The notes: generated from the letters alone by a model not told the origin. A stretch of 64,000 nt of DNA from Acanthacorydalis orientalis (GCA_034766995.1 CM068314.1:13543201-13607200); one strand, 5' to 3'; numbered from the stretch's first letter, positions 46,051-59,980 are shown. Numbers and translations are program-made.

Positions 46051-47164
46051 TATAAATATAATTAATCAGTAAAAATCAATTAAATTTAAAAACTAAAAAG
46101 ACAGAAATTTCTTAATATTTAATATAAATCATTATTTTATACAATCAGCAATAGAATAAAAGTAAACAGGTGAATTCAGAAAAGAAAAAAAATATTGTAA
46201 TATTTTTTTCTAATTAATAAGACATATTTTTAATTAATGTTGTTAACTGTGATGGTATATAACCTGAAAGTTTTTCTGGACACTCGATAAAATCTCAAAT
46301 TATGTACACAACGGACATTGTACATATCACAGTATAATTCTTGGACTGTAGCTGGATTGATATTTCTAAATGTTTTTTTTTCTTACCCGATAGGGTAGAA
46401 AAAAAATTCAAATGTTAATAATCTGTTATTTATATGAAAAATATCTATTCATTTGTAGTTCGTGGGAGAATGAATAATTTATTTGCGACACAAAAAGTAT
46501 GTTTTTTGAGAAAGCAAGTATGTAAATTGTTTATTGGAATAATTGGTATATTTTCAGTATCACGATGATTCTGACGTAGAATTACATCTGTAGTTTCATT
46601 AGCAGGGCTGTCTTATAACCGTTGGGAGCGTTACCAAATGCTGTAACACAGTTTCGTACTCAGTACGCCGCAATCGTTCAACCGATTCACATCGGATAAA
46701 CAGTGTTTAACAGCTAAATGTATTTTGAACCTAAAAATGATTCATTTGTTAAAATCCGTTAATTAGATTAAAAGTGATGACCTTACAAATTTGAAAATCG
46801 ATTGACTATAATATCTGCGGATAGAGCTTTCAGAACTCTGTAAGAGATATTTATTTTTTCATTTTTAAAAATTTTCCGAAATTAAACTATCAAATTCAAC
46901 ATCTCCAAAATTCAGAATGCCCAGAAAAACTGTTGCGGAACGTGTAAGAAACCAAAAAAAACGTATAGCAGTGGAAGAATAAAGGTCAAAGAGTTCGAAA
47001 AAAATTGTTTGATCCCTTCTGAAAAGATAAAATTGTATTTTTTTAAACAACTTAAAACATTTTCATTTCTTTTACCCAACTTAATTCTACGTAAACTCCT
47101 GTGGTTGTGTACATAAACAACTCACATATTATTATTCACACCATAAGTCGCAAAAAAATGATTA
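46051..47164. other. AT-rich, no feature recognised
   Basis: No domain-bearing frame. A GC-richer patch at 46590-46690 (GCAGGGCTGTCTTATAACC) may be a transposon end but has no partner. Confidence 0.5.
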
Positions 47165-47385
47165 AATATATTCAATAAGTGACTTTTGATAAGTTATTGA
47201 ACATAAAAATCTGATTTTAAATTTGCCAAAGTACAGATTTTTCTCAGTGCTCTACGAATGATGACATCGTCATTGAGATGAGCAACAATCACAAAAATAA
47301 ACAATTATTTATTGAATATTTTTGATTAGAAAGTTTTTGTGATTTGTGAGGTGAAGATATAATTCATCTCCGAAAGATGTCTTCT
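47165..47385 (+). repeat. Dispersed repeat family A, copy 5
   Basis: Central CATCGTCATTGAGATGAGCA, then AACAATTATTTATTGAATAT, TTTTTGATTAGAAAG and TTTTTGTGATTTGTGAGGTG, in family order. Confidence 0.6.
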
Positions 47386-47959
47386 ATAGAAAACATTAAC
47401 TTTAAGTCTTAAACATTGTACTGACTATATATATTTTATAATATAAACGATTTCTTATTCTTTAAATATTCAGTTCCTTTATAAAAAAAATAATAAAAAC
47501 GAATAAATGTAACGTACTAGACACGGTGTTTAAGATAGAAAGCGAAATTGGACTTTTAACAAAATGTATATCTCCATCCATAAGCATTATTTCTCTGATA
47601 CGATTGTATTTTGTAACTACTTTAATACATTAAAGGATATTTAATTTGTCCTTATCTATCTTGTATATACGAACTAAAATTTCAACAAACTTATGACAAG
47701 GACAGTTAATTGTACGAGTAGAGAACAAAATAAGAAAAGAATTACAGAAAATAATATACAAATCAAATACTTAATATGTATATTAAAATGAACTGATAAG
47801 CATCAGTCAGTTTGAATCTATGTATTATATACCTGAAATCCGTACATTTAGTATTACAAATACATTTCTTTTCTTATTTTGTTCAGTGGGACATAAACAT
47901 CAAATACACCGGATATATCAAAAATAATTTTCATGGTTTATGATTTCGTTTTACCTACG

Positions 47960-48310
47960 TCGGTGATAACGCTGGATATAAGGATATGGGACGAAAGCTG
48001 ACTGGGTAGTAAGCGGGCGTACGGGCGGCTGAACGTTTCAGCATGCTGTATTGACGTCGCTACCTGTAGGTTTTAATTAACGCCGCGCCTCGTCGCCAAC
48101 ATCACCAGCAGCTCGTATAGATAGCTTCCTGCCACATCAACTCAGGGTGTTATTAAACCATCGGTCTTCGTCGCCTGCCGCCCCGGTTTTCCAACAACCC
48201 CCGCGGTTAATTTATAAGACGTTAGCACGAACGCTTAACCGTTATAGTTACGAGCGTCACTATGGCTGCGTCATGCACGAGAATCGTTATCCAGAGGATT
48301 ACTTTAATCA
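47960..48310. other. Strong GC island, candidate conserved element
   Basis: The most GC-rich non-transposon stretch in the window (AACGCCGCGCCTCGTCGCC, CGCCTGCCGCCCCGG). The only long frame (48147-48347) starts at GTG and has no domain. Such islands in AT-rich insect DNA may be conserved non-coding or promoter-proximal sequence. Confidence 0.4.
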
Positions 48311-48949
48311 ACTTTTCTTTTTTTTTGTATACGGAATGATATTTTAATTATTTACGAGCAATAGCTTGTTTCTCTCTGACGCAGATTTTTTTAAATATTG
48401 TATAAAATTTAATTAAGATTTATTCTAACGGCGTCGTTATTTTTAATTTTGTTTGTTAATGTTTTACAAGCAGATCTCGATTAAATATTAAATTTATTTT
48501 TATATTTTCCTCGAATTTTTCGAATATTTCTTTCTCTTTTAAACTACATTGGTAATTGAAATACTTTCACATCCGATATAGATTCGAGGAAATGAACAGA
48601 AGTTCTTAAGTATCATTTTTCGATCACTGATAATGTTTCGAGACTTAATGTGTCACCGACCATTAAGTCTCGATTTAACACCAAATCATTTCCATCTTTT
48701 TAACCCATTAAGGAAAGATTTGGTAACACAAAAGTATATTTCTGATAATATCATTAATGATTAAGCACGAGTAGTTGCGCAGAGGACGAAAAATTTCTTC
48801 TAGGATGTCCAGAATCGAATCAAGCGTTTAAATAATTACATAAAAAATTATATCGGATTATTAGAAAAATGACCTTAATAAAAAGCCTGCATATAGGATA
48901 AGTTTGTTTAATTCTTAAATGTGTATTTACTTTTCGATATACTCTCTTT

Positions 48950-48951
<2 letters not shown>

Positions 48952-49012
<61 letters not shown>
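48952..49012. repeat. (TA)n microsatellite
   Basis: Near-pure TA run. Confidence 0.95.
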
Positions 49013-49015
<3 letters not shown>

Positions 49016-49159
49016 AGATGTTAAGGATGGTCAAACCTTGGTTCATAAGCAAAATATGACTTGCAAAACTAAGGTGCGGTTCTGGCTCGCAAAAAAATAT
49101 TACTCACACAATAATTAATATGCAAATAGCTTGAAATATGGAAATTACAATATTACATT

Positions 49160-49160
49160 T

Positions 49161-49232
<72 letters not shown>

Positions 49233-49245
49233 GTAAATATGTGTA
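49160..49245. repeat. (AC)n(AT)n(GT-rich) compound
   Basis: Same three-part layout as 44571-44653, less perfect on the GT side. Confidence 0.95.
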
Positions 49246-49546
49246 TGAATGTCTAGAAACTAATTTCAGCACAAAGAGACTTCACAAATAAGAGTGACGT
49301 TTGAAAACGAAATTATTTTCCGCTATTAACAATAATTATTGTATAAACAAACAAGTGTAACAGTTTAGTTCCGTACTAAGTTCAACAGTTGTAAGTTTCG
49401 TTAATGTGTGTCGTTTGTTTGACAACAAGCCCCAACAGTTTCAAATAGTATTTGGACGTTGACATCATATCATTTACCATACATTCTTTCAACACATACA
49501 AGCCACATATGCATGCTTCAATATACTCACGCAATTTCCTGGCATA

Positions 49547-49570
49547 TAATAATAATAATAATAATAATAA
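49547..49570. repeat. (AAT)n microsatellite
   Basis: Eight AAT units; gives a short Asn run in one frame. Confidence 0.9.
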
Positions 49571-49669
49571 CGATGAAATGAAGATAACGAAGTACTTGAA
49601 AATAATTTATGTAAACCTTATATGCACACATCATTTACGTTGAAATGAACCTCCACACTGATGTTCAAT

Positions 49670-49980
49670 TAAGTTTCAGCTCATCCCAAAGGCAACGCTT
49701 TTGCCCTTATATCCTCCTTTGCCTTTACTACATCACAGCATATCGCGATATCGAGTATCGCATACGCTTTGCCATGGGTGTGGGATAGGATGGGACGATA
49801 TCATGGTAAGTAGGTTGTGAGGGGTATTAGGTGGCAGAAGACATGACGTTCGGTATCCCTTCCTACCTTTATCGCGTTCCACTCTAAATATGTTCGGGAT
49901 TAATAAAGGGTTTTGGTATTCCATTCTCCCTTTATCCTCGTGTGTATTTTCATTTGTGAACAGTGGTGTAGGCTTATATA
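49670..49980. other. GC-richer island with direct self-complementary words
   Basis: Contains TATCGCGATATCGA and balanced composition. No coding support; a minus frame (49733-49924) has no domain. Confidence 0.3.
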
Positions 49981-49981
49981 C

Positions 49982-49985
<4 letters not shown>

Positions 49986-50038
<53 letters not shown>
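49986..50038. repeat. (TA)n microsatellite
   Basis: Near-pure TA run. Confidence 0.95.
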
Positions 50039-50040
<2 letters not shown>

Positions 50041-50984
50041 ACTATATTCTGTCAAACCCACACACACTTATATATCATATATATTCAATACTAAATTTCT
50101 AGTACCTAACAAATATAATAAACAAGAAATAAATTACTTATCTAATATACTAGCTTGTAATATTCAATTTAACTATTAAAAATATACATATTGTTATGAG
50201 TAAATTAAATTTGAAAACTTTTAATAAACTAATATAAAAGTTACATTTAAAATAATATATTTATTTTAATATATTTTAAAATATAAAAGTATATTTTTTT
50301 ATATTGTAGTAGTTTTATATAAATGAATATCGTTTCAATATTGCTGTTATAAACTTTGTAATTCCTAACGTACTATTATCCTGTCAATGTGATTGAAAAA
50401 CGAAAAATATGTTTGTAAATTAACTAAATTTTTTATAGTTAAATATGATTGTAAAACTTATAACAAGCAAGCATATTACAAAACATGCAATTTTATCTTT
50501 TGTCATGTTTATAGTTTTGTATAGTTGAGTATTCTGTTATTTTTTTCATTTGCATTTGCAGTATTTTGATATCCAAAAAAATCTATAATTTTGATACACA
50601 TGTTTAAAATTGATTAATATATTTTTAATAATCATTATCTCAAAGTTCATTATTATTTTTTATCTATTAAAGTTTTATATAGATTTTAAGGATTTGCTGA
50701 ATATTAAAATATGTAATACTATATAGTTTCTTATAAAATATATACATATACAGATGATATACATATTTTTGAATAAACTATCGGCAGAATTTAAAAAAAT
50801 TATCATGAATATCTAAATATTTAATCTATTTTTTTTTTTTGAAAAGTAAATTTACTTAATTTGAAATCTGATAGTATTCAATCTTAAACAATAATAATTT
50901 ATAGATACTAACAGAAGTAATTGAAAGTCAGGAAAAACGTTTAAAAAGAATAAAACCGTAACTACTAAGTTTTAAATCAACTTA
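50041..50984. other. AT-rich, no feature recognised
   Basis: Only A/T-rich sequence with short homopolymers. Confidence 0.6.
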
Positions 50985-51185
50985 CAAATCACAAAAAAAA
51001 TGTTTTCTTACCAATTACGTTCAATGAATGATTAGTGATCATTTTTTTTATAACTTGACGCTTTCCAGATGACATAATTGTGATTGAAATGCACATAATT
51101 AAAATTATCAGTAATCATTTATTGAATATTTTTGATCAGACTTTTTTCATAGTAGAGTGAATAAAAAATTTACTTTACAGAACTT
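50985..51185. repeat. Dispersed repeat family A, copy 6 (both arms)
   Basis: The left arm has CAAATCACAAAAAAAATG and ATGATTAGTGATCATTTTTT. The right arm has AATCATTTATTGAATATTTT, TGATCAGACTTTTTTCATAG and a TAGAGTGAATAAAAAATTTA end. The two arms are imperfectly inverted, so the family is itself fold-back. Confidence 0.6.
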
Positions 51186-52069
51186 AATTTATCCACAATG
51201 ACGAACAACATATTAATTGAAGTTGTCGATTATAATTTAACACAATAATCATCCATTCTATTTCACAAATATATTAAAACCTAAAAACTTAGTTATCAAA
51301 ATGCCCAATAACTAATTATTATTTTTAAATTAATTATCTACATTTAGACAACGCATAAAATCTTCAATTTTAGTTTTTCTTTGTGTTTTTCATATTTTCT
51401 ATATCAGCATTGTAAAAACGTAGTATTTCCATCAATAATAAATATTTCAGTATCAAAAACTAAAGAACAATCAATCATTAAACATTTCAATAAAAAATGT
51501 TTATTGCAATTTATTTTTCTTGTATCTTAGAATAAACCTTCACCCCTTTTGCCCTCCTAGTATAAATTCCAATCGAATAGGTTCAAGCTTCGTATCTCAG
51601 AAATCTCCTGAAGTGCTCATGAACCGGATTTTCCACTAAGATGTACGGAATGTTACGTTAACCCCACCCCTACCTCCTCGGACACTTCCTGAAATTTATC
51701 CAGCCGAAACACCATAGTTCTCATTATGGTAGACTCTTAATGATCTTATGATTCCTTTATGAATTTACAGCATATATACTTGACCCATTGAAAAGTTGTA
51801 ACGATTACAAAGAGACTTAGTTAACGCAAACGTTCTTTCATCGTTGGTTTAGTTTAAGTTTTAATTAGTAGATATAGATGTTGTCTATAGAAATATTATC
51901 AAAGCGAAGAAGTCAGTTCTTAGAATAAAAAATATACATTTCCTTATTAAACCTCAAGTTGTATAAAATTTAAGTAACTATTTTTAAGTGGATTTTTTTA
52001 ATTTATTAAAATCCTAATTTTATGATGAAAGATATATAATTATTACATCAATTGTGATTTTATGTATGC

Positions 52070-52096
52070 ATATATATATATATATATATATATATA
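52070..52096. repeat. (TA)n microsatellite
   Basis: Pure TA run. Confidence 0.95.
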
Positions 52097-52759
52097 AGCA
52101 GCCACATTAAAAATCTAACCTTAACAAAATAACGCCCGTCCAATCATCTATGAAACATTCGAAATTAATATTAGTTTAAAAATATTCCGAACAGTCGAAA
52201 TTTCTAACAGATGGCATCTTGACAACATCTTGACCTACATGTGACGCTACTGAATCCAGTAATAACTAACGAATACATGTTATATGTGATATTTGTTTTG
52301 AAGTTGATAATCAAGTTGAAGAGTATGAGTCAAAATGTCTCTTGGGCTTCATTGAGAGTGTTTTAATATGTGTTGATTAGCTATACATAGTCGACAAAAT
52401 CTAGGTTAAAGCGAATATAACTACATTAGCGCATTATTATACGCAAATGATATGTTTTCATCGAAGACAATTATTATTTCCATAAAGTACAGTTTCAATT
52501 TCAATGGCTTCTATATAGAACAATGTAATTTACTTAATGTGTATATGTTCATTGAAGGTACAGTAGCACACATTGTAAGGCATTTCCTGTAACATGTTCC
52601 GCAGGAATAGTTTTTTGTAAATGAAACAAGAAATATTATTTTAAAATTTCATATAAGATGTTTTATCTTAATTCGATGTATAATATAAATATTTGTTTAG
52701 TTAAAAATGAATTAATTCTTTTTTTCTATTACTGTTTATGAAATACATTTAATTCGTTA

Positions 52760-52892
52760 TCCTATCGGCATATATTCTTTTAGTTCAACTATATCTCCAA
52801 AATCGGCTTGAAGATGCCACCTGTGCCGAAACTAATAATGGATAATAGCTACACAACTGATTCAAAAAGACAAAGACCAACAGGACAACTTA
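52760..52892. repeat. Fold-back repeat family B, copy 5 (one arm)
   Basis: Contains GAAGATGCCACCTGTGCCGA, ACTAATAATGGATAATAG, and TTCAAAAAGACAAAGACCAA in the same order as the right arms of the other copies. The left arm is only faintly visible. Confidence 0.6.
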
Positions 52893-53004
52893 TTAACGAA
52901 ATCACAGATATAAAAATATACAAATTCATTTAAAATCAGTTAATAATCTCCATATAGTTCTCAGAACTGATTAATAAAAACAATTTCAAAAAAGTACTTT
53001 TCAT

Positions 53005-53275
53005 TCAACAAACAACAAATCTTTTCTGATAAAAAATATTCAATAATAAATTATTAATCATTTTTGATTGTTAATTAGGATGAAGAAAAATATATTAACC
53101 AGATCTCAATTCAGTACAATAATTTTGATGATGAACAAGATGGTTTTCGAACTGAACATATGCAGAAATCAAAAATGATTCTTTATCAATTATTGAACAT
53201 TTTTGATCAGAAAAAGTTTATATTTTGTGATATGAATGCAAAATTCAAATGAATTTAACAATAATACCTGAATTA
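53005..53275. repeat. Dispersed repeat family A, copy 7 (both arms)
   Basis: The left arm TCTGATAAAAAATATTCAAT and the right arm TTATTGAACATTTTTGATCA face each other about 150 bases apart, followed by ATTTTGTGATATGAATGC. Confidence 0.6.
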
Positions 53276-55415
53276 GTATGGAAATTCACTTTTTCAATTA
53301 ATTTTTATTCGTTCTCGTAAATAAAAATAAAAACTCGTGTCAAAAATATTAAATAACTAATTATTGACATTTTTTATTTATTTTTTATATACATTTTGAT
53401 GATTATTCCATCACCATCAGAACGAATAAGGTGCAAGAAAAGTGTTCAGATCGTAGTACTCGAAATCAACAATAAAGTGATAAATAATTGATAACTAATA
53501 TTTTAACAAAATATTTATAGTTTGAGAATGAGAATAAAATATTTTTCTATAATTAAATAGAACGCAAAGCCTGCCTTTCGATATTGTTTTGAGAGATCTT
53601 TTTCATATTGCAATAATAAAGTACAGGATCATCATGCAGGATATTTTAATCTATATAACAATTTCTAACTATTTTTTATTTACTTGCTATTCTACTGATT
53701 TATTATCGATTTATTTTAACTCATCTACAAAACCATTTTTATAAGACGCTTTTATTCTACAGAAAGTGGCGTTTCTTAATAAAATTATAAATAAATCTCC
53801 ATTTAGAGAGTTAAAATATTCCACTGAGTAATCTTTTTTTCTGTACCTACTGTATTTTTTAATACCCTCTAGATGATTGATTTGCCATCAAAATGCATAT
53901 AAACAATGATCAAAATGATCAATAGCGATTTTAAACTAATTAAAAATCCTTCTATTACTTCATAAATAATAATTTTCATGAAAAATATTAGCGATAAACT
54001 ATTTACTTCATCGCCGCGGAACGTTTTAAAATGACACCGTTTTAAATTTCAATTCATTTTTTGCGTTTTAATAATAAATTACACTCTTCTACAGCTTATA
54101 TGCAAAAACTAAAAAATCTTTCTATAATTGTCTTTTAAATCTAAAAATGCTGGTAAAAATATTTTATTTATTTTCTTTAAATTTCTATACAATACTACTA
54201 CTTCATCATTTAAATCCTGACGTGGATCTAGAAATCCATTGATGTTTCCCAAAGAAATTATCAGAGCGCTATATTTTAGATGATATGTTTAAAGGTCACT
54301 AATATCTTTCTAATAAGACTAAATTAATAACTCTTTCTTTCATTAAAAAGGAATTAAGATCGTCTAAAAATCAGAAAAATCGCGGTTTTTCTGTTGAAAA
54401 TCTATAAAAATTTTAAAAGTGAGAATTGGGTTGAATATTATTTTTTTCCAATTGAAAGAGAGCGTTTAAAAAATTTCTAGACTACGTCCAGGTACAAGAT
54501 GTGACCCATTTGAAACCGTTTTGTATATATTAGATTATTACAAAATTTTTCACACTCCACAGTAATGCTATTTCTGAAAACTTTCAATTGTAATCAATTT
54601 TTCCGCTTTCAATTATATGTTTCCAATCAATAGATTAATGTTTCTCCGAATATTATCAACGATTTTTTATGATATATCAGGTAGATGTGAAATTTCTAAT
54701 GGGTAATCTGAATTAACATATTTTTTTTTCTAACCGACAATTTCCAATTTTTATTTTGTTTACGATAAAATAATGTCCAATTAATCGAAAAGGATTTGTT
54801 AAAAAAATTAGCACCCTTCTTCCTTTCCCCTCCTCGGTCTCCAAAGAGTTAATTCCCTTTTTGTAACAATGTATGTTGGGCCAGATACAAACGGTGTAGA
54901 TGAACAGAACAACATACGATTATCCAGGAGGTGTTAGCGTACACTGTTTGAATGCAGAAATTAAATACTCAACTCTAGCATGACCACTGATGTGAAAAAT
55001 CAAAAGGCAAGGGGTTAAAAACTGTACTTTCTTATAAAAATAACTAAAGTGTTTACAACTCGGCGAAATACCACCAGATGTTTCTTTCAAATCTATTAAT
55101 ACACTCATTCGACTTAAACGCTTTATTTTATAGGAACACTTTATCTTAATTTTAGCCAATTGTACTTAGTAGTTATTGTTAATGATAATAATTACAAAAT
55201 GTAGGAAATGCACGGAATAAAAAATGAGTACAATTAGCACAAATTGGTAATTAAAACTAATTACACATGATCTCAAGTGTGATCGTTATAACTGTGGTGT
55301 GCGCGTACTTACACAAGCATGTGCTATTAATAACGTTTTTAAATGTAGGGAAAAAGTACACGGCGGCAATTATTTATTTAATACATTAAATTCGGAAGCG
55401 TTTTTTTTTCTTTCA
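53276..55415. other. AT-rich, no feature recognised
   Basis: A weak repeat-A match lies at 53880-53950. A C-rich patch at 54810-54850 has no identity I can give. Confidence 0.55.
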
Positions 55416-55426
55416 GACACACACAT

Positions 55427-55480
<54 letters not shown>
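55416..55480. repeat. (AC)n(AT)n compound
   Basis: AC-rich run passing into TA. Confidence 0.95.
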
Positions 55481-55483
<3 letters not shown>

Positions 55484-55702
55484 AATATATTTGGGTTTGT
55501 TTTCCGATATTAAACTGAAAATTATAATTTTTTTCTATCTATTCTGCCTGTAGAAGAAACATAGGAACTCGTACATGATCGGTGTGTATATCATGCGAAA
55601 GTATGATAAATAGAGTTTCATTTTTTGACACATAATAAATCAATACAGAAACGGGATTTGCTTAGATCAGTATCAAAATACTGTGCGTTCCCCGATACAT
55701 AT

Positions 55703-55707
<5 letters not shown>

Positions 55708-55783
<76 letters not shown>
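55708..55783. repeat. (TA)n microsatellite
   Basis: Long near-pure TA run with a GTATGTG end. Confidence 0.95.
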
Positions 55784-55784
<1 letters not shown>

Positions 55785-56052
55785 AAACCGGCATGTATTT
55801 ATCAATGTTCGAAACTTGGTATGCATACTTTGTATCGGCATATTTTGAACAAATGATATACTACTCCGGCTCAAGTTTTTTTTTTCAAAACTTTATATAT
55901 TTTTGTTTGATGTGACACATTATTAATATCAGTTTTAAGTTTTTTTCTTCCTCTTAAAGTCGTTTCACTTTCTGATTTTAACGTGCTTTTTTAAATAGAA
56001 CGTCGGAAGGAATCAAATAAAATGTCAATAAATTGTTTATTTATAAACATAT

Positions 56053-56155
56053 CGTGTGTGTGTGTGTGAGTGAGTGCAAATATGAACGAAAAAGTGTATT
56101 AAAGATATTTATTAGTACAAATAATTCTTATAAAAAATTTGAAGACTCTCTTATA

Positions 56156-56190
<35 letters not shown>
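56053..56190. repeat. (TG)n and (TA)n microsatellites
   Basis: TG run at 56053-56074 and TA run at 56161-56190. Confidence 0.9.
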
Positions 56191-56193
<3 letters not shown>

Positions 56194-57701
56194 AGAGAGA
56201 AAGATGTGAGAGAAAAATACTGAACGGAAAAATGTTGCATTTTTATAAATATTTCATAAATATGAACGACAATGTGTTAAATATTTGTACATATAAATGA
56301 TTCAAAATATGTATTTATGATTTTATTGTAAAACATGATACATTTATGACAAAGGGGGAGAAATATGATAAAATTCCACGTTTTATGAATATTTTCGTGT
56401 CGTTTAAGAATATGTTACTGAAAAGAGTATGCTATTTTTAATGAGATGTTTTTCATAGAATTCTTTTTTAATTTATTAAGGCTTAATATAAAAATCAACC
56501 TTTGTACTGTTGAAAATTAGGAAGCCTTAAAAACTAACAACAAAAAAATAATATATACACGTTACATATTCAGGCATATTGGTAATAAAATGATTTATTT
56601 TCTAGAGTTAAATAGATTATAAAACTTTAGATTCTGTATATTAATTTAACCCCTTACGATCCAATTATCTCAGACATTAAATTTCCGAAAGATCAGATAT
56701 ATTTACAGCAATTCTACGCAAAGAAATAAAGTTATTAGTTTAGACTGGCCATAAGAGATATCAAAAAAATATTTTATAGTCTTACATACATTATATTGTT
56801 AATAGAAGAATGTAATTTAAATTACGATGAAAAATAATAATTTGTCGTTAATAAAATTTTCTAATTAACAATGTATATGAAAAGTACACATGTACTTTAA
56901 TCCTTGAGCTAGATATCGGTTTCAATTGGAAAATACATATAAACTGAAAAAGATTTAAATTGAAAAATCTTATTATTCTGCTATTTTCATTGGTATTAAT
57001 TAATTATAATTGTTCGAATTGAATCTCTAACGTCACTTTTAAATTCGTTTTTCTGGAATTAGTGATCTTCACATATTATATATCTATATCTATTTATCTA
57101 CCTTTATATATATATACCTCAACTTGTAGAAATATCCATGAAGATAACCAAAAGCGATTTATTTGCAAAATAAACGATTCTAAATGAAACGATCATTAAA
57201 AAGTATATTACTTATAAAAAGTAATCAGATAACACTCATATCTTAACCATGTGGTATAAAACGGTATTTACTTTCTAAAGTCCAATAGTTTCTTTCATAA
57301 GTGTTTAATAATTGATCGTTAAGACTAATCAATACAAATTAATGTTAATTCCTTACACAAATCTGATGCTATTAGATTTGCAACCATAACCTGGTGCATT
57401 CATAATTCGTGTAATGAAGTTCGCTATCTATTTTTTTATGAGTTTTGAAGACTAAAAGCGATTTTTTTCTTTTAAAACTAGTTTCAACTTTCTCCATTAT
57501 CAAAATCGTTATTCTCAGATAGGTTTAGAACTTAAAATTTAATGTTTACCTAAGGATGATGGAATTTTAAACCAGTCTTATAAGAAATGAACGCACAAGT
57601 GTCCTACAGGTCTTATATATAGAGGATGGTTGAATTTAGGTTTCCACATGGAAATATTAAGAAAGGGGTGCAAGGGTTAAGGCAAGTCATATTTATTTTT
57701 T
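56191..57701. other. AT-rich, no feature recognised
   Basis: No long frame or element end. Confidence 0.6.
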
Positions 57702-57757
57702 ATTTAGTATTTTAGTTCAATTCAATACTAAAATACAATTGAACTAAAATACTAAAT
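57702..57757. repeat. Perfect inverted repeat, 21-bp arms
   Basis: 57702-57722 and 57737-57757 are exact reverse complements with a 14-base spacer. The spacer repeats part of the arm (AATACTAAAAT), so there are alternative foldings. Confidence 0.9.
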
Positions 57758-58354
57758 GTGGGATAAAATGTCTTTTTTATTTTGTGGGTCTTTTTAAAAC
57801 CTTCGTGTCGAATCCTAAGTTGAATCACCTATAGAATAACAGAAGCTCATTCAAATGTCAATATCAAAGTATCTAATAAATTTACAATTCTCAGAGTAGT
57901 TATGAGATTTTAAAGTAAATTCTTGCATATTCATTTGTGAAAATAAACTCTGATTTAATTACAAAACAAAACCTCGGGTTACAATTTCAATAACATTGGC
58001 ATTCTCTACAAATAGATTTATTTTAAAAAGTCAAATTATCTATAGAGCCGTAATATATAAATATTTCTTTACGTTTTAAAAATTTTATATAATTTCACAA
58101 TTGGAATTACCAATGCCTAAAAAATTAAAACAATCATTGAATATAAATAAGAGCAGAAAATTCATTAAAGCTTTTTTAAAAAATAAAACCCATTAAAATA
58201 AGAATTAATTTTCTTAAAACGATTAATATATTTCTTTTCCAACCCTAACTATAGAGAACTCATTAGTTTTATTCATGGGGTGTTTCATACAAATCCATTT
58301 ATCATTTTATTACTGGGGTGCTGTATTGTGAAATTTCAAAAATTACCCTATGAT

Positions 58355-58372
58355 TATATATATATATATATT
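58355..58372. repeat. (TA)n short microsatellite
   Basis: Short pure TA run. Confidence 0.85.
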
Positions 58373-58839
58373 TGGGAATAAAATTATCATTAAATATTAA
58401 AATTCATTTTAAATAATATGGTGTATTTTTCAATCTATATAATATTCTATAGGGATTATATTTGAAGTTTTACTAGTAGTTAATATTTAATAAATTGCGT
58501 ATAAAATATAAATCTAACAGAAACAATAATTTAAAGTAGATTAAATGCATAGTGAATTGATAAATATACAGTTGTTGCTAAACGAAGAAAAACTCTTAAT
58601 ATATAAATGCTGATATACTATTTTTAGTGAAGGTTTTTGTTTTTTTTAGAAAAAAATATACACAAAACATAACAGATTCAACCGTATTTCGGACAATATT
58701 TTAAATTTAATATGTAATCAGTATTAAACTGTCATGAAGTATATATAAAGAAAGAGAGAAAATATATGTATGTACAGATTACATCAATAAAACATGACGG
58801 AAGCACTGGAACAATTAAACAAAATAAGTAAATAAACAA

Positions 58840-58875
58840 TACGAGGTACGTTTGAAAGAAGGTCCGTAGCGATTT
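58840..58875 (+). mobile_element. Mariner-like terminal repeat (single end)
   Basis: TACGAGGTACGTTTGAAAGA resembles the outer end of another mariner subfamily (consensus of the kind ACGAGGGTCGTTCGAAAAG). Neither a transposase nor an opposite end is visible, so this is a relic or solo end. Confidence 0.4.
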
Positions 58876-59350
58876 TCAACGCAATATTTATCAATAAAAT
58901 ATAGTATAAATAAACAACACAAAGAATAGGAACAACATCATTCTAACAATGAAAATTGTAATCTCGCTTTCAATTTTCAGAGACCCGTACAATAAATATA
59001 CAATGAACACTTTACGAAATAAAAACAACCAGTTAATAAACGCAATGAACAAAAAAGCACCATACAAAAACAATGCCTGTGGTAGGGAAATAAGTAGAAG
59101 CAACAGAAAGCGCCAGAGCAGATAAAACGTAAGAGTGAAACTCTATATTGGATACAACGCCAACGTTTAACTGATTGTTAACGATTCCAACCCGTCTGTA
59201 CGGCAAGCAAATTAAAATATATGTATATGTATGGCTCTGTGTACACAGATATAAATGTTATTCTGACCATACAAATAGAATTTCAAATAGTGTATGTAAT
59301 AGTTGATCTTAAGACTTATCTGAAAACTTTCTCTTGAACTAAATATCTTC

Positions 59351-59353
<3 letters not shown>

Positions 59354-59384
<31 letters not shown>
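59354..59384. repeat. (TA)n microsatellite
   Basis: Pure TA run. Confidence 0.95.
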
Positions 59385-59386
<2 letters not shown>

Positions 59387-59976
59387 CAGCATGTAACAAA
59401 AATTTCGAAACGGAGTCCGTATCCTCATTATTATCATTACTCTGTCATTGATAAACAACTTCTGCACAGAAAGATGTTATACCTTCTTTTATATTAGATC
59501 CTAATAATAATCAACAATTATATCGTATGTTTCGTACTTGATTGTAAGGCTGTAAACATAATTTCTCTCCTTTTTCAATAAATGTATATAATCTAAAATC
59601 ATATACGCCCAACATCTCCTTCTCTTCCCTAATTGATTATTCGCAGTGCAGCACATATTTTGTAAAAAAAACATGTTCAACATTAAATAACATACATTCT
59701 CATTCATCGTAAAATTGAAATTGGGTTAAGAAGTACAAACTTCTTAATCATCAATTTTGTATTCGCGGCTGTTTTAGTTAGTTATCTTTTAATTGTTTTC
59801 AAAGATAAGAATTACAATTAATTATTTGAAGAACGACATTCCTAGTTAATGAAATTTATTTGTTGCTCAGACCAGCTTATTTTTTTGTAAATATTCAAAT
59901 ATGAGGGAACCAAATTCTATATAAAAGATTGCTCACTACAGGCATAAATTCATTAAATACGTGCTCTTTATATTCA

Positions 59977-59980
<4 letters not shown>

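Noticed and set aside
48147..48347. 66-codon frame in the GC island
   Set aside because: Starts at GTG, ends in a Phe run, no recognisable domain.
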